From: Oceanicaulis sp.
GTDB taxonomy: Bacteria; Pseudomonadota; Alphaproteobacteria; Caulobacterales; Maricaulaceae
Direction of reading: 5' to 3'
Assembly: GCA_040112665.1 (NCBI GenBank)
Contig: CP157796.1
Location: 2,195,501-2,259,500, forward strand
Length of the DNA: 64,000 bases
Part shown: positions 8,889-17,185 of the stretch, piece by piece
Position numbering within the stretch: position 1 is the first letter of the stretch
Layout: each line of letters starts with the position of its first letter
Made by a program: the position numbers and the translations under genes
The notes under the pieces: model-generated
The model's input: only the letters and a program-made list of their open reading frames with translations
The model's database searches: none
What the model was told of the DNA's origin: nothing

Positions 8889-10093
8889 TGATCACACTCG
8901 ATTTTCTTTCCGGCCTCGGCGCCGATCCGCGGCTCGTCACCGCGCGCGCCTCGCGCGCCTGGGCGCCGACCGGCTGGAGCTTCACCGACGGGGCGGGCTT
9001 CGGTCCGCTCATCGGCTTCGGGCCGCGCACGGCGCGCCTGGTGCGCGGCGAAGGCCTGCTCGTCGAGCCGGCCAGCACCAACCATCTGCGCAATCCGCGC
9101 GGCGAGGGCGCTTCGGGCGCGACCCCGCCGACCCATTGGGCGGTCGGGGCGAGCGGCGGGATGAGCTGGAGCTTCACCCACGGGACCGAACAGGGCTGGC
9201 CCTATGTCGACGTGACCCTGAGCGGAACGGCCGTCGGCGACGCCAGGCTCGATTTCGAGGGCTTCACCCAGATTCCGGCGCTGACCGGCCAGGACTGGAC
9301 ACTGTCGGCGGGGCTGAGGGTGATCTCCGGCGCCGTGCCCGGCGACCCCAAGCTCGGCATGTTCGAGCGCGCCTCGACCGGATCGACCGTCACCTCCGCG
9401 CTGCAATCCGTCACGCCGGACGCGACGCGGCGGCGCTTCGTGTTCTCACGCACCTTCGAGGGCGGGGCGAATGTCGCTGCAGCGCATCCGTGCCTCTATA
9501 TCGACAATCCGGCAGGCGCGGTGGCGTGCGTGCTGCGCATTTACGCGCCGCAGATGGAGCGGGCCGCGCGGGCCAGCTCGCCGGTCCTGCCTCCGGCCGG
9601 CGCGCCCGGCGCGGCGACGCGGGATGCGGACGGGGTCGATCTGGCTTTGCCGCCGGATTTCGACTTCCAAAGCTTCTCGCTGATCTCCGAAGTCGCGCTC
9701 GGCCCGGCGCCGGCTGCCGGCACGCCCTTCATGATCGCGCTCGAAACCGCCGCCGGCACGTCCGACTACACGGCGCTCTACGACGGGGCCTCCGGCCTGA
9801 CCCAGCGCGTGAACGCGGGCGGCTCGGCGGCGGGTCTGGCGAGCGTCGCCCCGCGCGGCGCAGCCGGCGCGATCCGCCGCTTCGCCATGCGCTGCGCGCC
9901 TGACGACATGGCCTTCGCCTGGGACGGCGGCGGGTTTTCAGCGGACAGCTCAGGCGGCTCGGGCGGGGCGGCTTATGTCCGGCTCTCGCTGGGAGACGTC
10001 CAGGGCGGCTCGCAATGGCCCGGCCGGATCAGACAGGTCCGGCTTACGCCCGACGCGCTCGACGACGCCGCGCTGCAGCGGCTGGCGGGATAG
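8888..10093 (+). CDS. Phage-like spike/fibre protein
   Basis: 401 residues, translationally coupled to the DUF2793 gene by a 1-base overlap. It carries LLVEPASTNHLRNPRGEG, the 'LLVE-x-x-x-TN' signature common in phage fibre and head-spike proteins. A jelly-roll/lectin-like middle follows (WTLSAGLRVISG), and the C-terminal region (about 255-400) resembles a concanavalin/LamG-like sandwich (FMIALETAAGTSDYTALYDG). It has no signal peptide or membrane segment. The likely role is carbohydrate or surface binding by a virion or GTA particle. No capsid, terminase or tail genes are within reach, so the particle it belongs to must be encoded elsewhere. Confidence 0.65.
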   Translation: MITLDFLSGLGADPRLVTARASRAWAPTGWSFTDGAGFGPLIGFGPRTARLVRGEGLLVEPASTNHLRNPRGEGASGATPPTHWAVGASGGMSWSFTHGTEQGWPYVDVTLSGTAVGDARLDFEGFTQIPALTGQDWTLSAGLRVISGAVPGDPKLGMFERASTGSTVTSALQSVTPDATRRRFVFSRTFEGGANVAAAHPCLYIDNPAGAVACVLRIYAPQMERAARASSPVLPPAGAPGAATRDADGVDLALPPDFDFQSFSLISEVALGPAPAAGTPFMIALETAAGTSDYTALYDGASGLTQRVNAGGSAAGLASVAPRGAAGAIRRFAMRCAPDDMAFAWDGGGFSADSSGGSGGAAYVRLSLGDVQGGSQWPGRIRQVRLTPDALDDAALQRLAG

Positions 10094-10102
10094 GAGGCTC
10101 TC

Positions 10103-10369
10103 ATGACCGCTTGTTTTTACGCCTGGCCGGACATCGAGACGGCCGAAACCGAGGGTGCGATGATCGACGCCCGTCCCGCGCCGGGCTGGACCGACGCCGC
10201 CGGCCCGGTCTGGCTCACCCGCCCGGTCATCGAGATCGGCGGCGAGGGCGAACCCGTCCTCGTCACGCCCGGCCAGGCCAGCGATCCGGTGGTGCTCGTG
10301 CGCACGGGGCAAGCCGCAGCGCTCGCCCACCGGCGGATCACCCCGGACGGGCATGCGGGACTGGCGTGA
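10103..10369 (+). CDS. Small protein of the spike/fibre cluster
   Basis: 88 residues, 9 bases after the fibre gene with AGGAGG ahead of its ATG, so it is probably the third gene of that operon. The sequence (MTACFYAWPDIETAETEG, then DAAGPVWLTRPVIEIGGEG) has no motif I recognise and no signal or membrane segment. Being last in a structural cluster, it could be a fibre accessory or tip protein; this is inference from position only. The gene ends 26 bases from the 3' end of the convergent tRNA-Thr. Confidence 0.55.
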   Translation: MTACFYAWPDIETAETEGAMIDARPAPGWTDAAGPVWLTRPVIEIGGEGEPVLVTPGQASDPVVLVRTGQAAALAHRRITPDGHAGLA

Positions 10370-10394
10370 GGCGGGGATATCAGAAGAAAGAAAA

Positions 10395-10469
10395 TGGTGC
10401 CGCTAGAGTGAATTGAACACTCGACCTCTCCCTTACCAAGGGAACGCTCTACCCCTGAGCTATAGCGGC
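10395..10469 (-). tRNA. tRNA-Thr (GGT)
   Basis: A 75-nt cloverleaf on the minus strand. The acceptor stem is GCCGCTA/TAGCGGC, the D arm GCTC...GAGC, the anticodon stem TTCCC/GGGAG with loop TTGGTAA (anticodon GGT), and the T arm GAGTG-TTCAATT-CACTC. The 3' CCA is encoded. It reads ACC and ACT threonine codons. Its 3' end faces the phage-like gene trio, the usual side for integration, but no integrase or duplicated 3' end was found. Confidence 0.97.
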
Positions 10470-10584
10470 GCGACGGTGCGAGGCGGTTCGGCCTCCGGCG
10501 TCGGAGCGGGGGCTATACCCCATCGCGCCGGGCTCGCCAAGGGTGGGCTTGACGCTTCTTGCAGAGGGCCGCACATCTCGGGCG

Positions 10585-10725
10585 ATGACCCGCAAGACCG
10601 ATCAGAAGCCGCCCTCCGGCGAGACCGCCGACGAGCGTGAAAAACGCCTCGCGGAGGCGCTGCGCGCCAATCTGCGCCGGCGCAAAGCTGCGAAAAAACC
10701 TGAAAAGGACGACCCTGCGCCGTGA
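10585..10725 (+). CDS. Small charged protein upstream of murA
   Basis: 46 residues: MTRKTDQKPPSGETADERE followed by KRLAEALRANLRRRKAAKK. The helix with the pattern RLAEALRANLRRRK is seen in short proteins that precede murA in many alphaproteobacteria; the function is unknown. The open frame could start at 10543, but those codons lie in the untranslated leader and the chosen ATG gives the usual short form. It is highly basic and likely cytoplasmic. The gap to murA is about 90 bases. Confidence 0.65.
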   Translation: MTRKTDQKPPSGETADEREKRLAEALRANLRRRKAAKKPEKDDPAP

Positions 10726-10817
10726 TTTCGCCGCACGCAGGGCTGGGCTTGCGCGTTAGGATGCCCGCAAGGACGAACGGCGCGCGCCGCGCGTGATTTG
10801 AGAAAGGACATTGCCTC

Positions 10818-12092
10818 ATGGACCGTATTGTCATCCGCGGCGGCAAGCCGTTGAACGGGCAAATCGAGATTTCCGGCGCCAAGAATTCCGCGCTCAAGCT
10901 GATGGCCGCCTGCCTTCTCACCGGCGAGACGCTGACCCTGACGCGCATGCCGCGGCTGGCCGACACGCGCTTTCTTGGAAAGCTGCTCGAACATCTCGGC
11001 GTCGAGGTGCGCGAGGAGGAGCCCGCGCGCACGGTGCTGAAGGTCGGCGACATTCGCGAGCCCTACGCGCCCTATGACCTCGTCAGGAAGATGCGCGCGA
11101 GCTTCAACGTGCTCGGCCCGCTGGTCGCCCGCGAACGAAAGGCGCGCGTGTCGCTGCCCGGCGGCTGTGCGATCGGCGCCCGGCCGGTGAACCTGCATCT
11201 CGAAGCGCTCGAAGCGCTGGGCGCCGAGATCGAGGTGGAGTCCGGCTATGTGAACGCACGCGCGCCCGGCGGGCTGAAAGGCGGGCGGGTGGTCTTCCCG
11301 ATGGTCTCTGTCGGCGCGACCGAGCACGCCATGCTGGCCGCCGTGCTGGCGAACGGCGAAACGGTGCTTGAGAACTGCGCGCGCGAGCCAGAGATCGCCG
11401 ACCTCGCCGGGTGCCTGAACACGATGGGTGCAAAGATCGAGGGCGCAGGCGATTCGGTCATCCGCATCCAGGGCGTCGACGCGCTTTCCGGCGCGGAGTG
11501 GGAGGTCTGCCCAGACCGGATCGAGACCGGCACCTTCGCCATCGCCGCAGCCGCCACGGGCGGCGAAGTGACGCTGAACGGCGCGGTGCACGACCATAAC
11601 GGCGCGCTCTGGCATGCGCTGGCGCGCGCGGGCGCCGCGGTGACGCTGGAAGACGGCGCGGTGACGATGAAGCGCGAGCCGGGGCCGCTGAAGCCGGTGG
11701 ACGTGACGACCGCGCCCTATCCGGGCTTTCCCACCGATCTGCAGGCGCAGTTCATGGCGCTGATGGCGCTGGCCGACGGCGCCAGCGTGATCCGCGAGAC
11801 GATCTTCGAGAACCGCTTCATGCACGCGCCCGAGCTCGCGCGTCTGAGCGCGAACATCCAGGTGCGCGGCAACGAGGCGATCGTGCGCGGTCCGGCGAAG
11901 CTCAAGGGCGCGCCGGTCATGGCGACCGATCTCAGGGCTTCGGTCAGCCTTGTCATTGCAGGCCTCGCCGCCGAAGGTGAGACCGAAGTGAATCGCATCT
12001 ACCATCTCGACCGCGGCTTCGAGCGGCTCGAGGAGAAGCTGTCCGCCTGCGGCGCAGACATCCGCCGCGAGCGCGAGAAGGAGAGCGCCTGA
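10818..12092 (+). CDS. murA: UDP-N-acetylglucosamine 1-carboxyvinyltransferase
   Basis: 424 residues, full length. It transfers enolpyruvate from PEP to UDP-GlcNAc, the first committed step of peptidoglycan synthesis, in the cytoplasm. It shows the start [20 protein letters not shown] with [10 protein letters not shown] (UDP-GlcNAc-binding Lys/Asn), the loop [14 protein letters not shown] carrying the fosfomycin-sensitive Cys, and the C-terminal [25 protein letters not shown] lies ahead of the ATG. It opens the run murA, DUF2948, UPF0262, phosphatase, infA, maf, rng, yacG, mostly with overlapping stops and starts. Confidence 0.97.
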   Translation: MDRIVIRGGKPLNGQIEISGAKNSALKLMAACLLTGETLTLTRMPRLADTRFLGKLLEHLGVEVREEEPARTVLKVGDIREPYAPYDLVRKMRASFNVLGPLVARERKARVSLPGGCAIGARPVNLHLEALEALGAEIEVESGYVNARAPGGLKGGRVVFPMVSVGATEHAMLAAVLANGETVLENCAREPEIADLAGCLNTMGAKIEGAGDSVIRIQGVDALSGAEWEVCPDRIETGTFAIAAAATGGEVTLNGAVHDHNGALWHALARAGAAVTLEDGAVTMKREPGPLKPVDVTTAPYPGFPTDLQAQFMALMALADGASVIRETIFENRFMHAPELARLSANIQVRGNEAIVRGPAKLKGAPVMATDLRASVSLVIAGLAAEGETEVNRIYHLDRGFERLEEKLSACGADIRREREKESA

Positions 12093-12569
12093 ATGGGCGA
12101 GGCGAAACCGCTACGACTGATCGCCCAGGACGCGGCCGACGTGCCGCCGGTCTCTGCCGCGCTTCAGGACGCGGTCGGCAAGATCGGCGACTTCGCCTAC
12201 GAGCCGGCGCAGCGGCGTTTCACCCTGGCGCTGAACCGCTATCGCTGGGAAGGCTCGCCCAGGGGCCGCGGCGAGCGCGTGCGCACCGCGATCCAGGCCG
12301 GCTCGGTCACGGCGGCCAGATCCAAGCGCCTGAAACAGGGCGCATCGGACGCGGTCGTGTGTCTTCTGTCGGTGGTGTTCGAGGAGGCCGAGCCGCCGGG
12401 CGGTGCGCTGATCTTCACCTTCGCCGGCGGGGGCGAGCTGCGCCTGGACGTCGAGTGCGTCGATCTGGTGCTCGCCGACGTCTCCGAGCCCTGGCGCGCC
12501 GCGGCGCGTCCGGCCCATCCCGAGGACGACGCGGCCGGGGCCGGAGACGCGGAGCGCGCGAAACGATGA
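12093..12569 (+). CDS. DUF2948 family protein
   Basis: 158 residues, beginning on the base after the murA stop. The family pattern is visible: LRLIAQDAADVPPVSAALQD, then KIGDFAYEPAQRRFTLALNR and YRWE, and a final ECVDLVLADVSEPW. DUF2948 proteins are found almost only in alphaproteobacteria beside murA and hisD. Function is unknown; there are no catalytic motifs, signal or membrane helices. In related genomes hisD usually follows; here UPF0262 follows directly, with an ATGA overlap. Confidence 0.85.
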   Translation: MGEAKPLRLIAQDAADVPPVSAALQDAVGKIGDFAYEPAQRRFTLALNRYRWEGSPRGRGERVRTAIQAGSVTAARSKRLKQGASDAVVCLLSVVFEEAEPPGGALIFTFAGGGELRLDVECVDLVLADVSEPWRAAARPAHPEDDAAGAGDAERAKR

Positions 12570-13039
12570 GCGAGCATCGCCTGATCTCGGTGGAGCTGGA
12601 CTCCGAGACCATCGGCAAGGCTGACGAGAACGTCGAGCACGAGCGCCGCGTGGCGATCGCCGATCTTCTGGATTCAAACGAGTTCAGGCCGGCCGGCGCC
12701 GAGGCCGGACCCTATGCGCTCAGGCTCGCCATCGAGGACCAGAAGCTGGTCTTCGACGTGAAGACCGAGGACGGCGCGCCGGTACGCATGTTCGTGTTCT
12801 CGCTCGGCCCGCTCCGGCGCATCATCAAGGACTATTTCCTGATGTGCGAGAGCTATTACGCCGCCGTCCGCGACGCGCCGCTGGGCCAGATCGAGGCGAT
12901 CGACATGGGCCGGCGCGGGGTCCACAACGAAGGCTCGGTGCTGCTGCGCGAGCGGCTCGACGGCAAGATCGAGGTCGATTTCGACACCGCCCGCCGCCTG
13001 TTCACCCTGATCTGCGCGCTGCACCGGAGAGGGGCGTGA
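12566..13039 (+). CDS. UPF0262 family protein
   Basis: 157 residues starting MSEHRLISVELDSETIG. It carries the family landmarks ERRVAIADLLDSNEF, DYFLMCESYYAAVRDA and IEAIDMGRRGVHNEGS, then LFTLICALHRRG at the end. The ATG overlaps the DUF2948 stop (ATGA), and its own stop overlaps the GTG of the phosphatase gene, so translation is coupled on both sides. Function is unknown. Its constant location between hisD/DUF2948 and infA in alphaproteobacteria suggests a basic cellular role. Confidence 0.88.
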   Translation: MSEHRLISVELDSETIGKADENVEHERRVAIADLLDSNEFRPAGAEAGPYALRLAIEDQKLVFDVKTEDGAPVRMFVFSLGPLRRIIKDYFLMCESYYAAVRDAPLGQIEAIDMGRRGVHNEGSVLLRERLDGKIEVDFDTARRLFTLICALHRRGA

Positions 13040-13464
13040 CCGCACCCGCCGTGATCTTCGTGTGCGGCCGCAACGCCGTGCGCTCGCCCATGGCCGAAGC
13101 GCTCTACCGGCGCCTGGTGGGCGAGGGCGCGCGGGCGAGCTCCTGCGGGGTGGAGCCCGCCGGCATGGCAGACGGCTACATGATCTCGGTCATGGCCGAG
13201 CTGGGCGAGGACCTCTCCGACTTCGACTGCCGCGATCTGGCGGACGCGCGCGAGGATCCGGCCGATCTCGTGGTCTGCCTCGCTGCAGACGTCGACGCCG
13301 AGGCGCGCGCCTTCGCTGAAAAGCGCGGCGCGCGGTACGCGCTCTGGCCGATCGAGGACCCCACGCGGGCCGACGGCGATCGCTTTCTGAAGCTCGCCGC
13401 CTACCGCGCCGCGCGCGATGCGATCGAGGCGCGGATAAGCGCGCTGGGCGCCGAATCCGCTTAG
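13036..13464 (+). CDS. Low-molecular-weight protein tyrosine phosphatase family protein
   Basis: 142 residues from a GTG that overlaps the preceding stop (GTGA). The phosphate loop near the N-terminus is VCGRNAVRSPMAEAL, a good CX5R signature (Cys-GRNAV-Arg), and a final acidic stretch WPIEDPTR provides the general-acid Asp. The fold is shared by low-molecular-weight phosphatases and arsenate reductases. The usual second Cys next to the nucleophile is absent (Gly here). The substrate is unknown. The longer frame upstream is only the shadow of UPF0262. Confidence 0.85.
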   Translation: MTAPAVIFVCGRNAVRSPMAEALYRRLVGEGARASSCGVEPAGMADGYMISVMAELGEDLSDFDCRDLADAREDPADLVVCLAADVDAEARAFAEKRGARYALWPIEDPTRADGDRFLKLAAYRAARDAIEARISALGAESA

Positions 13465-13595
13465 CAAGGCGTTCGGCGCTCGACGGGGACCCGGGTCCGC
13501 GCCTATATAGCGCCCGGAACGGGCGGGGCCCGGTGCGCTTTACCGCTGCTGCACCGGAGGCGCCCGCTTTTACAGGGTGAACCGAGAGGAGCCGC

Positions 13596-13814
13596 ATGGC
13601 GAAGGAAGAACTTCTGGAGTTTCCCGGCGAGGTCGTCGAGCTGTTGCCGAACGCGACCTTCAAGGTGAAGCTGGAAAACGATCACGAGATCATCGCGCAC
13701 ACCGCCGGCAAGATGCGCAAGAACCGCATCCGCGTGCTGGCCGGCGACAAGGTGCTGGTCGAGATGACGCCCTATGACCTGACCAAGGGGCGCATCACCT
13801 ATCGCTTCAAGTAG
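13596..13814 (+). CDS. infA: Translation initiation factor IF-1
   Basis: 72 residues, the normal length. A single S1-like OB fold binds the ribosomal A site during initiation. It shows [40 protein letters not shown] and [27 protein letters not shown] lies 8 bases before the ATG. About 130 bases separate it from the phosphatase gene and include an AT-rich CTATATAG patch (near 13502-13509), a plausible separate promoter for infA. Confidence 0.98.
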   Translation: MAKEELLEFPGEVVELLPNATFKVKLENDHEIIAHTAGKMRKNRIRVLAGDKVLVEMTPYDLTKGRITYRFK

Positions 13815-13815
13815 C

Positions 13816-14400
13816 GTGACCGCCGCGAGCGGCCGTCCGCCGCTGGTGCTGGCGAGCGCCTCGCCGCGCCGCCGCGATCTGCTCGAACAGATCGGCGCGC
13901 CGCCCGACCATATCGCCCCCGCCGACATCGACGAGACCGAACGCCCCGGGGAGACCCCGCGGGCGCTCGCCCTGCGTCTGGCGGAAGGCAAGCTCGCCGC
14001 GTCGCGCCATCCCGGCGCCTATGTGCTTGCGAGCGACACCGTGGTCGGCGTCGGACGCCGCATCCTGCCCAAGACCGAGACGCGAGAGGCCGCCGAAGCC
14101 TGTCTCAGGCTGATGAGCGGGCGCAATCACCGGGTCTTCACCGGGATCGCAGCAAGGGCGCCGGACGGCCGCGAAGCGAGCCGGGTGGTTCAGACCCGCG
14201 TGGCGTTCAAGCGCCTCGACGAGGCGGAGATCGCCGCCTATCTCGACAGCGGGGAATGGAAGGGCAAGGCGGGCGGCTACGGCATTCAGGGCCGGGCGGG
14301 CGCCTATATCGAGAACCTCATCGGGTCGTATACCGGCGTGGTCGGTCTGCCCGTCTATGAAACCCGGCAATTGCTGGTCGGGCTGGGATACCGGTTTTGA
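13816..14400 (+). CDS. maf: Maf family nucleotide pyrophosphatase
   Basis: 194 residues starting at GTG two bases after the infA stop. It hydrolyses non-canonical or pyrimidine nucleoside triphosphates to monophosphates, a house-cleaning role. The N-terminal nucleotide loop is LASASPRRRDLLEQIG, the acidic metal site includes ADIDETE, and the base-recognition region is EWKGKAGGYGIQG, followed by YTGVVGLPVYET. Fits YhdE/dTTP-UTP type Maf proteins better than the YceF type, though I cannot fix the substrate from sequence. The stop overlaps the TTG start of rng. Confidence 0.93.
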   Translation: MTAASGRPPLVLASASPRRRDLLEQIGAPPDHIAPADIDETERPGETPRALALRLAEGKLAASRHPGAYVLASDTVVGVGRRILPKTETREAAEACLRLMSGRNHRVFTGIAARAPDGREASRVVQTRVAFKRLDEAEIAAYLDSGEWKGKAGGYGIQGRAGAYIENLIGSYTGVVGLPVYETRQLLVGLGYRF

Positions 14401-15464
14401 GAATCGTCGCCTCTGACAATATCGGCGAGACCCGCGCTGCGGTGATCGACGGGGACCGCGCCATCGAGCTGTATCTCGAGCGCTGGAGCGAGCGCGGCGC
14501 GCGGGCGGTCCGCGGCGAGGTCTACCGCGCGCGCGTGCTGACGATCGACAAGGGGCTGAACGGCGCGTTCTGCGAGATCGGGCGCGGCCCGGTCTGCTTC
14601 CTGCCCTTCGGCAAGGCCGGCCGGCCCGACGCGGTCCGCGAGGGCGCCGCGATCGGCGTTCAGATCGCGCGCGAGGAGTTTCAGGAAAAGGGTCCGACCC
14701 TGTCCCTGTTCGAGGTCGAGGACGGGCCCGCGCCTGCTGCGGTCGTCACTGCGCCGCCGCTGGCCGAGCGGCTTTCGATGATGTTCGACGCGCCGGTGCG
14801 CACCCCGAAGGAGGCCGAAATCGATCTCGACGATCTGTTCGACGCGGCCCTCGAACCGGTCGTGGCCTTGCCCGGCGGCGGGCGGCTGGTGATCGAACCG
14901 GTGACCGCCATGACCGTGATCGACGTGGACGCGCGCGGCCGCCAGGCGCCGGGCGGATCGGCCAAGCTCGCGCTCGATCTCAACCGCGCCGCCGCGCGCG
15001 AGGCGGCCCGGCAGATCCGCCTGCGCGGCCTGGGCGGGGTGGTCGCGATCGACTTCCTGCCGCTGAAGAAAAAAGCCGATCAGGCTACGCTCGACCAGAC
15101 CCTGAGGGGCGCGTTCAGGAACGATCCGGCCAAGGTCGACATCGCGCCGGCCAGCCGGTTCGCGGTGGTCGAGCTCGCCCGCCAGCGCCTGGGACGGGCG
15201 CTGCACGAAATCTGCTGGGAGCGATTCGGCGTGCCCACGGTGCAGACCGCCGCGCTCGCCGCCTTGCGCGGGCTGGAGCGCGAGGCGCGCGCCGACCGCG
15301 CCGCAAGGCTGGAACTGCGCGCGGGGCTCGAGATTTACGACTGGCTCGACGCCGACCCGATCGGCTGGCGCAAGGAAGCGTCCCGCCGCTACGGGGCGCG
15401 GTTCGAGCTGATCCGTGACGCCGAAAGGGAGGTGCGCGGTCACGCCGTGCGCCCGCTGCGATGA
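14397..15464 (+). CDS. rng: Ribonuclease E/G family endoribonuclease, short form
   Basis: 355 residues from a TTG start inside the maf stop (TTGA). The N-terminal S1 domain is visible (GEVYRARVLTIDKGL, NGAFCEIG), followed by the core with MTVIDVDARG and GGVVAIDFLPL, which supply the two catalytic Asp residues of RNase E/G. The Zn-link CPxC motif and the scaffold tail of RNase E are absent, and the protein is shorter than E. coli RNase G (about 490). Short forms in this gene order are usual in alphaproteobacteria. The role is likely 16S 5' end processing or mRNA turnover. Confidence 0.9.
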   Translation: MRIVASDNIGETRAAVIDGDRAIELYLERWSERGARAVRGEVYRARVLTIDKGLNGAFCEIGRGPVCFLPFGKAGRPDAVREGAAIGVQIAREEFQEKGPTLSLFEVEDGPAPAAVVTAPPLAERLSMMFDAPVRTPKEAEIDLDDLFDAALEPVVALPGGGRLVIEPVTAMTVIDVDARGRQAPGGSAKLALDLNRAAAREAARQIRLRGLGGVVAIDFLPLKKKADQATLDQTLRGAFRNDPAKVDIAPASRFAVVELARQRLGRALHEICWERFGVPTVQTAALAALRGLEREARADRAARLELRAGLEIYDWLDADPIGWRKEASRRYGARFELIRDAEREVRGHAVRPLR

Positions 15465-15661
15465 CCGAGACCAAGGCCCTGCCGCCCTGTCCGATGTGCA
15501 AGAAGCCCGGCGTGCGCGCCTTCCGGCCGTTCTGCTCGAAGCGCTGCGCTGACGCCGATCTCGGCAAATGGTTCTCCGGGGCCTATGCGGTGCCTGGCGA
15601 GCCGGTCGATCCCGAAGCCCTGCCGCCCGACGCGCGCGGCGAGGAAGACCCTGATCGGTGA
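15461..15661 (+). CDS. yacG: DNA gyrase inhibitor YacG
   Basis: 66 residues, ATG overlapping the rng stop (ATGA). It is a treble-clef zinc finger with CPMCKKPG and FCSKRCADADLGKWFSG giving the four Cys. YacG binds GyrB and blocks DNA binding in E. coli. Last gene of the murA-yacG run. The C-terminal tail is acidic and short, as in the family. Confidence 0.93.
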   Translation: MTETKALPPCPMCKKPGVRAFRPFCSKRCADADLGKWFSGAYAVPGEPVDPEALPPDARGEEDPDR

Positions 15662-15748
15662 CCAGCGGAGCGCAGTTCAAAGCGGTCTGCAGCAAGATTT
15701 TAACCGTGGTTCGCCTATACGCGCGGCTGGGTATCTTGGGAGGGGATC

Positions 15749-17002
15749 ATGATGATCGAAGCCGCACTCGCCGCCGTCGCGCTAGCCGCAGAGCCGGTCT
15801 TTACGTTCGAAGGCTCCACGCGCGTGCGCTACGAGACGCTGAGCGCGCCGTTCCGGGCGGGCCGGCAGGGCTCCGATCAGCAGCTGAGCTGGCGTACGCG
15901 GATCCTCGGCGAATACGACGCCGGCGCGGTGACCTTCGGGATCGAAGGGTTCGACAGCCGCGCCTATCTGACCGACGACGGCTCGTTCCTCAGCTCGACC
16001 GCGATCAACACGCTCGACGTGCTGCAGGCCTATGTGAGGCTCGACCATGAGAAGGGCGCGCTTCAGGCCGGCCGGTTCGTGATGAATGTCGGCTCGCGCC
16101 GGCTCGCGGGCGAAAACTCGTTTCGCAACTGGCCGAGCGCGTTCGAGGGCGTGCGCGGCGAATACGCGCTTTCCGACGATCTGACCTTCGAAGCCTTCTA
16201 CACCGCGCCGGTCGAACGCCGTCCGGGCGACCGCGCCGCGCTGCTCGACAATGACCAGGAGTTCGACGAGGCGGATTGGGACACGCGCTTCTGGGCGGCG
16301 CATCTGACGCACGGCAACCTGTTTTCCGGCGTGGACGGGGAGGTCTATCTCTTCGGTCTGAACGAAGACGGCGGGGACGATCTCTACACGCTCGGCGGTC
16401 GGCTTGAGCGCGGGGCGGAAGCCGGTGCGTTCGATTTCGATCTCGAGCTCATGTGGCAGACGGGCGAAACCGGCGCCGGGCTCGACGTCTCCGCCGCCAA
16501 TCTGCACGCCGAGGCGGGCTACAGCTTCGCCGGCGCCTGGTCGCCGCGGCTTTCCGCCCAGCTCATCTACGCCACCGGCGATGAAAATCCCGCCGACGCG
16601 GAGTTCAACCGGTTCGACCGGCTTTACGGGCTCAGGCGCGGCCAGCTGGGGCAGACCGGGATCATGGGGCCGCTGGATATCGAGAACATCGTCGCGCTGG
16701 GCGGCCGGCTGGAGGTCGCGCGCGGGCCGGTGACTGCGCATGTCCTGCTGCAGACCGTCTCGCTGGCGTCGGACACCGACCGCTGGCGGCGGGCGGGGCT
16801 GCGCGATGTGACCGGCGGGTCGGGAGACCATGTCGGCGAGGTGATCGACACCCGCCTGCGCTGGTGGATCGCCCCGGACCGGCTGAGGCTCGAAGCCGGC
16901 GCGGCGGTCCTCTTCAAGGGCGAGTTCGCGAAGACCGCCCCCGGCGCCCCGGACGACGATACCCCGGTTTACAGCTATCTGATGCTGACGAAGTATTTCT
17001 GA
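15749..17002 (+). CDS. Alginate-export-type outer-membrane porin
   Basis: 417 residues. GGGAGGGG ahead of two adjacent ATG codons supports the start. A very short hydrophobic N-terminus (MMIEAALAAVALAAEPV) looks like a minimal signal peptide. The rest alternates hydrophobic and polar residues as in a beta barrel and ends YLMLTKYF with a terminal aromatic. GRFVMNVGSRRLAGENSFRN matches the 'alginate export' family (PF13372 type), whose members are AlgE-like or general porins. Charged strands rich in Arg and Asp suggest passage of an acidic or small hydrophilic solute; the substrate is unknown. It stands alone. Confidence 0.75.
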   Translation: MMIEAALAAVALAAEPVFTFEGSTRVRYETLSAPFRAGRQGSDQQLSWRTRILGEYDAGAVTFGIEGFDSRAYLTDDGSFLSSTAINTLDVLQAYVRLDHEKGALQAGRFVMNVGSRRLAGENSFRNWPSAFEGVRGEYALSDDLTFEAFYTAPVERRPGDRAALLDNDQEFDEADWDTRFWAAHLTHGNLFSGVDGEVYLFGLNEDGGDDLYTLGGRLERGAEAGAFDFDLELMWQTGETGAGLDVSAANLHAEAGYSFAGAWSPRLSAQLIYATGDENPADAEFNRFDRLYGLRRGQLGQTGIMGPLDIENIVALGGRLEVARGPVTAHVLLQTVSLASDTDRWRRAGLRDVTGGSGDHVGEVIDTRLRWWIAPDRLRLEAGAAVLFKGEFAKTAPGAPDDDTPVYSYLMLTKYF

Positions 17003-17020
17003 GCGAGCGCTACACCGTCA

Positions 17021-17163
17021 CTCCCTCCCCTTGATGGGGAGGGTCCGGCCGAAGGCCGGGGGTGGGGGTGAGCGCCGGTGCGCGGAGCGCATCAATCGAT
17101 CCGGTGGATCGATTGAAGGCGGCGAACGGGCCGGCAGGCCCCGGACGGGATCGTAGAGCGCCG
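17021..17163 (+). repeat. Interspersed palindromic repeat, copy 3
   Basis: Same unit and orientation as 2343-2484, with only scattered differences (TTGATGG for TTGACGG, CCCCGGACGG for CCCCGGAAGG, GTAGAGCG for GTAGGGCG). The perfect stem TCAATCGATCC/GGATCGATTGA lies at 17092-17116. It fills the convergent gap between the porin and the TonB receptor, where it could act as a transcript end. The differences between copies mostly fall in loops or outside stems. Confidence 0.87.
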
Positions 17164-17185
17164 TACTCTGAAAGCCGAGAACCCC

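Noticed and set aside
10350..10480. tRNA-Thr as an attachment site for the phage-like trio
   Set aside because: The trio lies on the correct 3' side, but there is no integrase and no duplicated tRNA end; composition is host-like.
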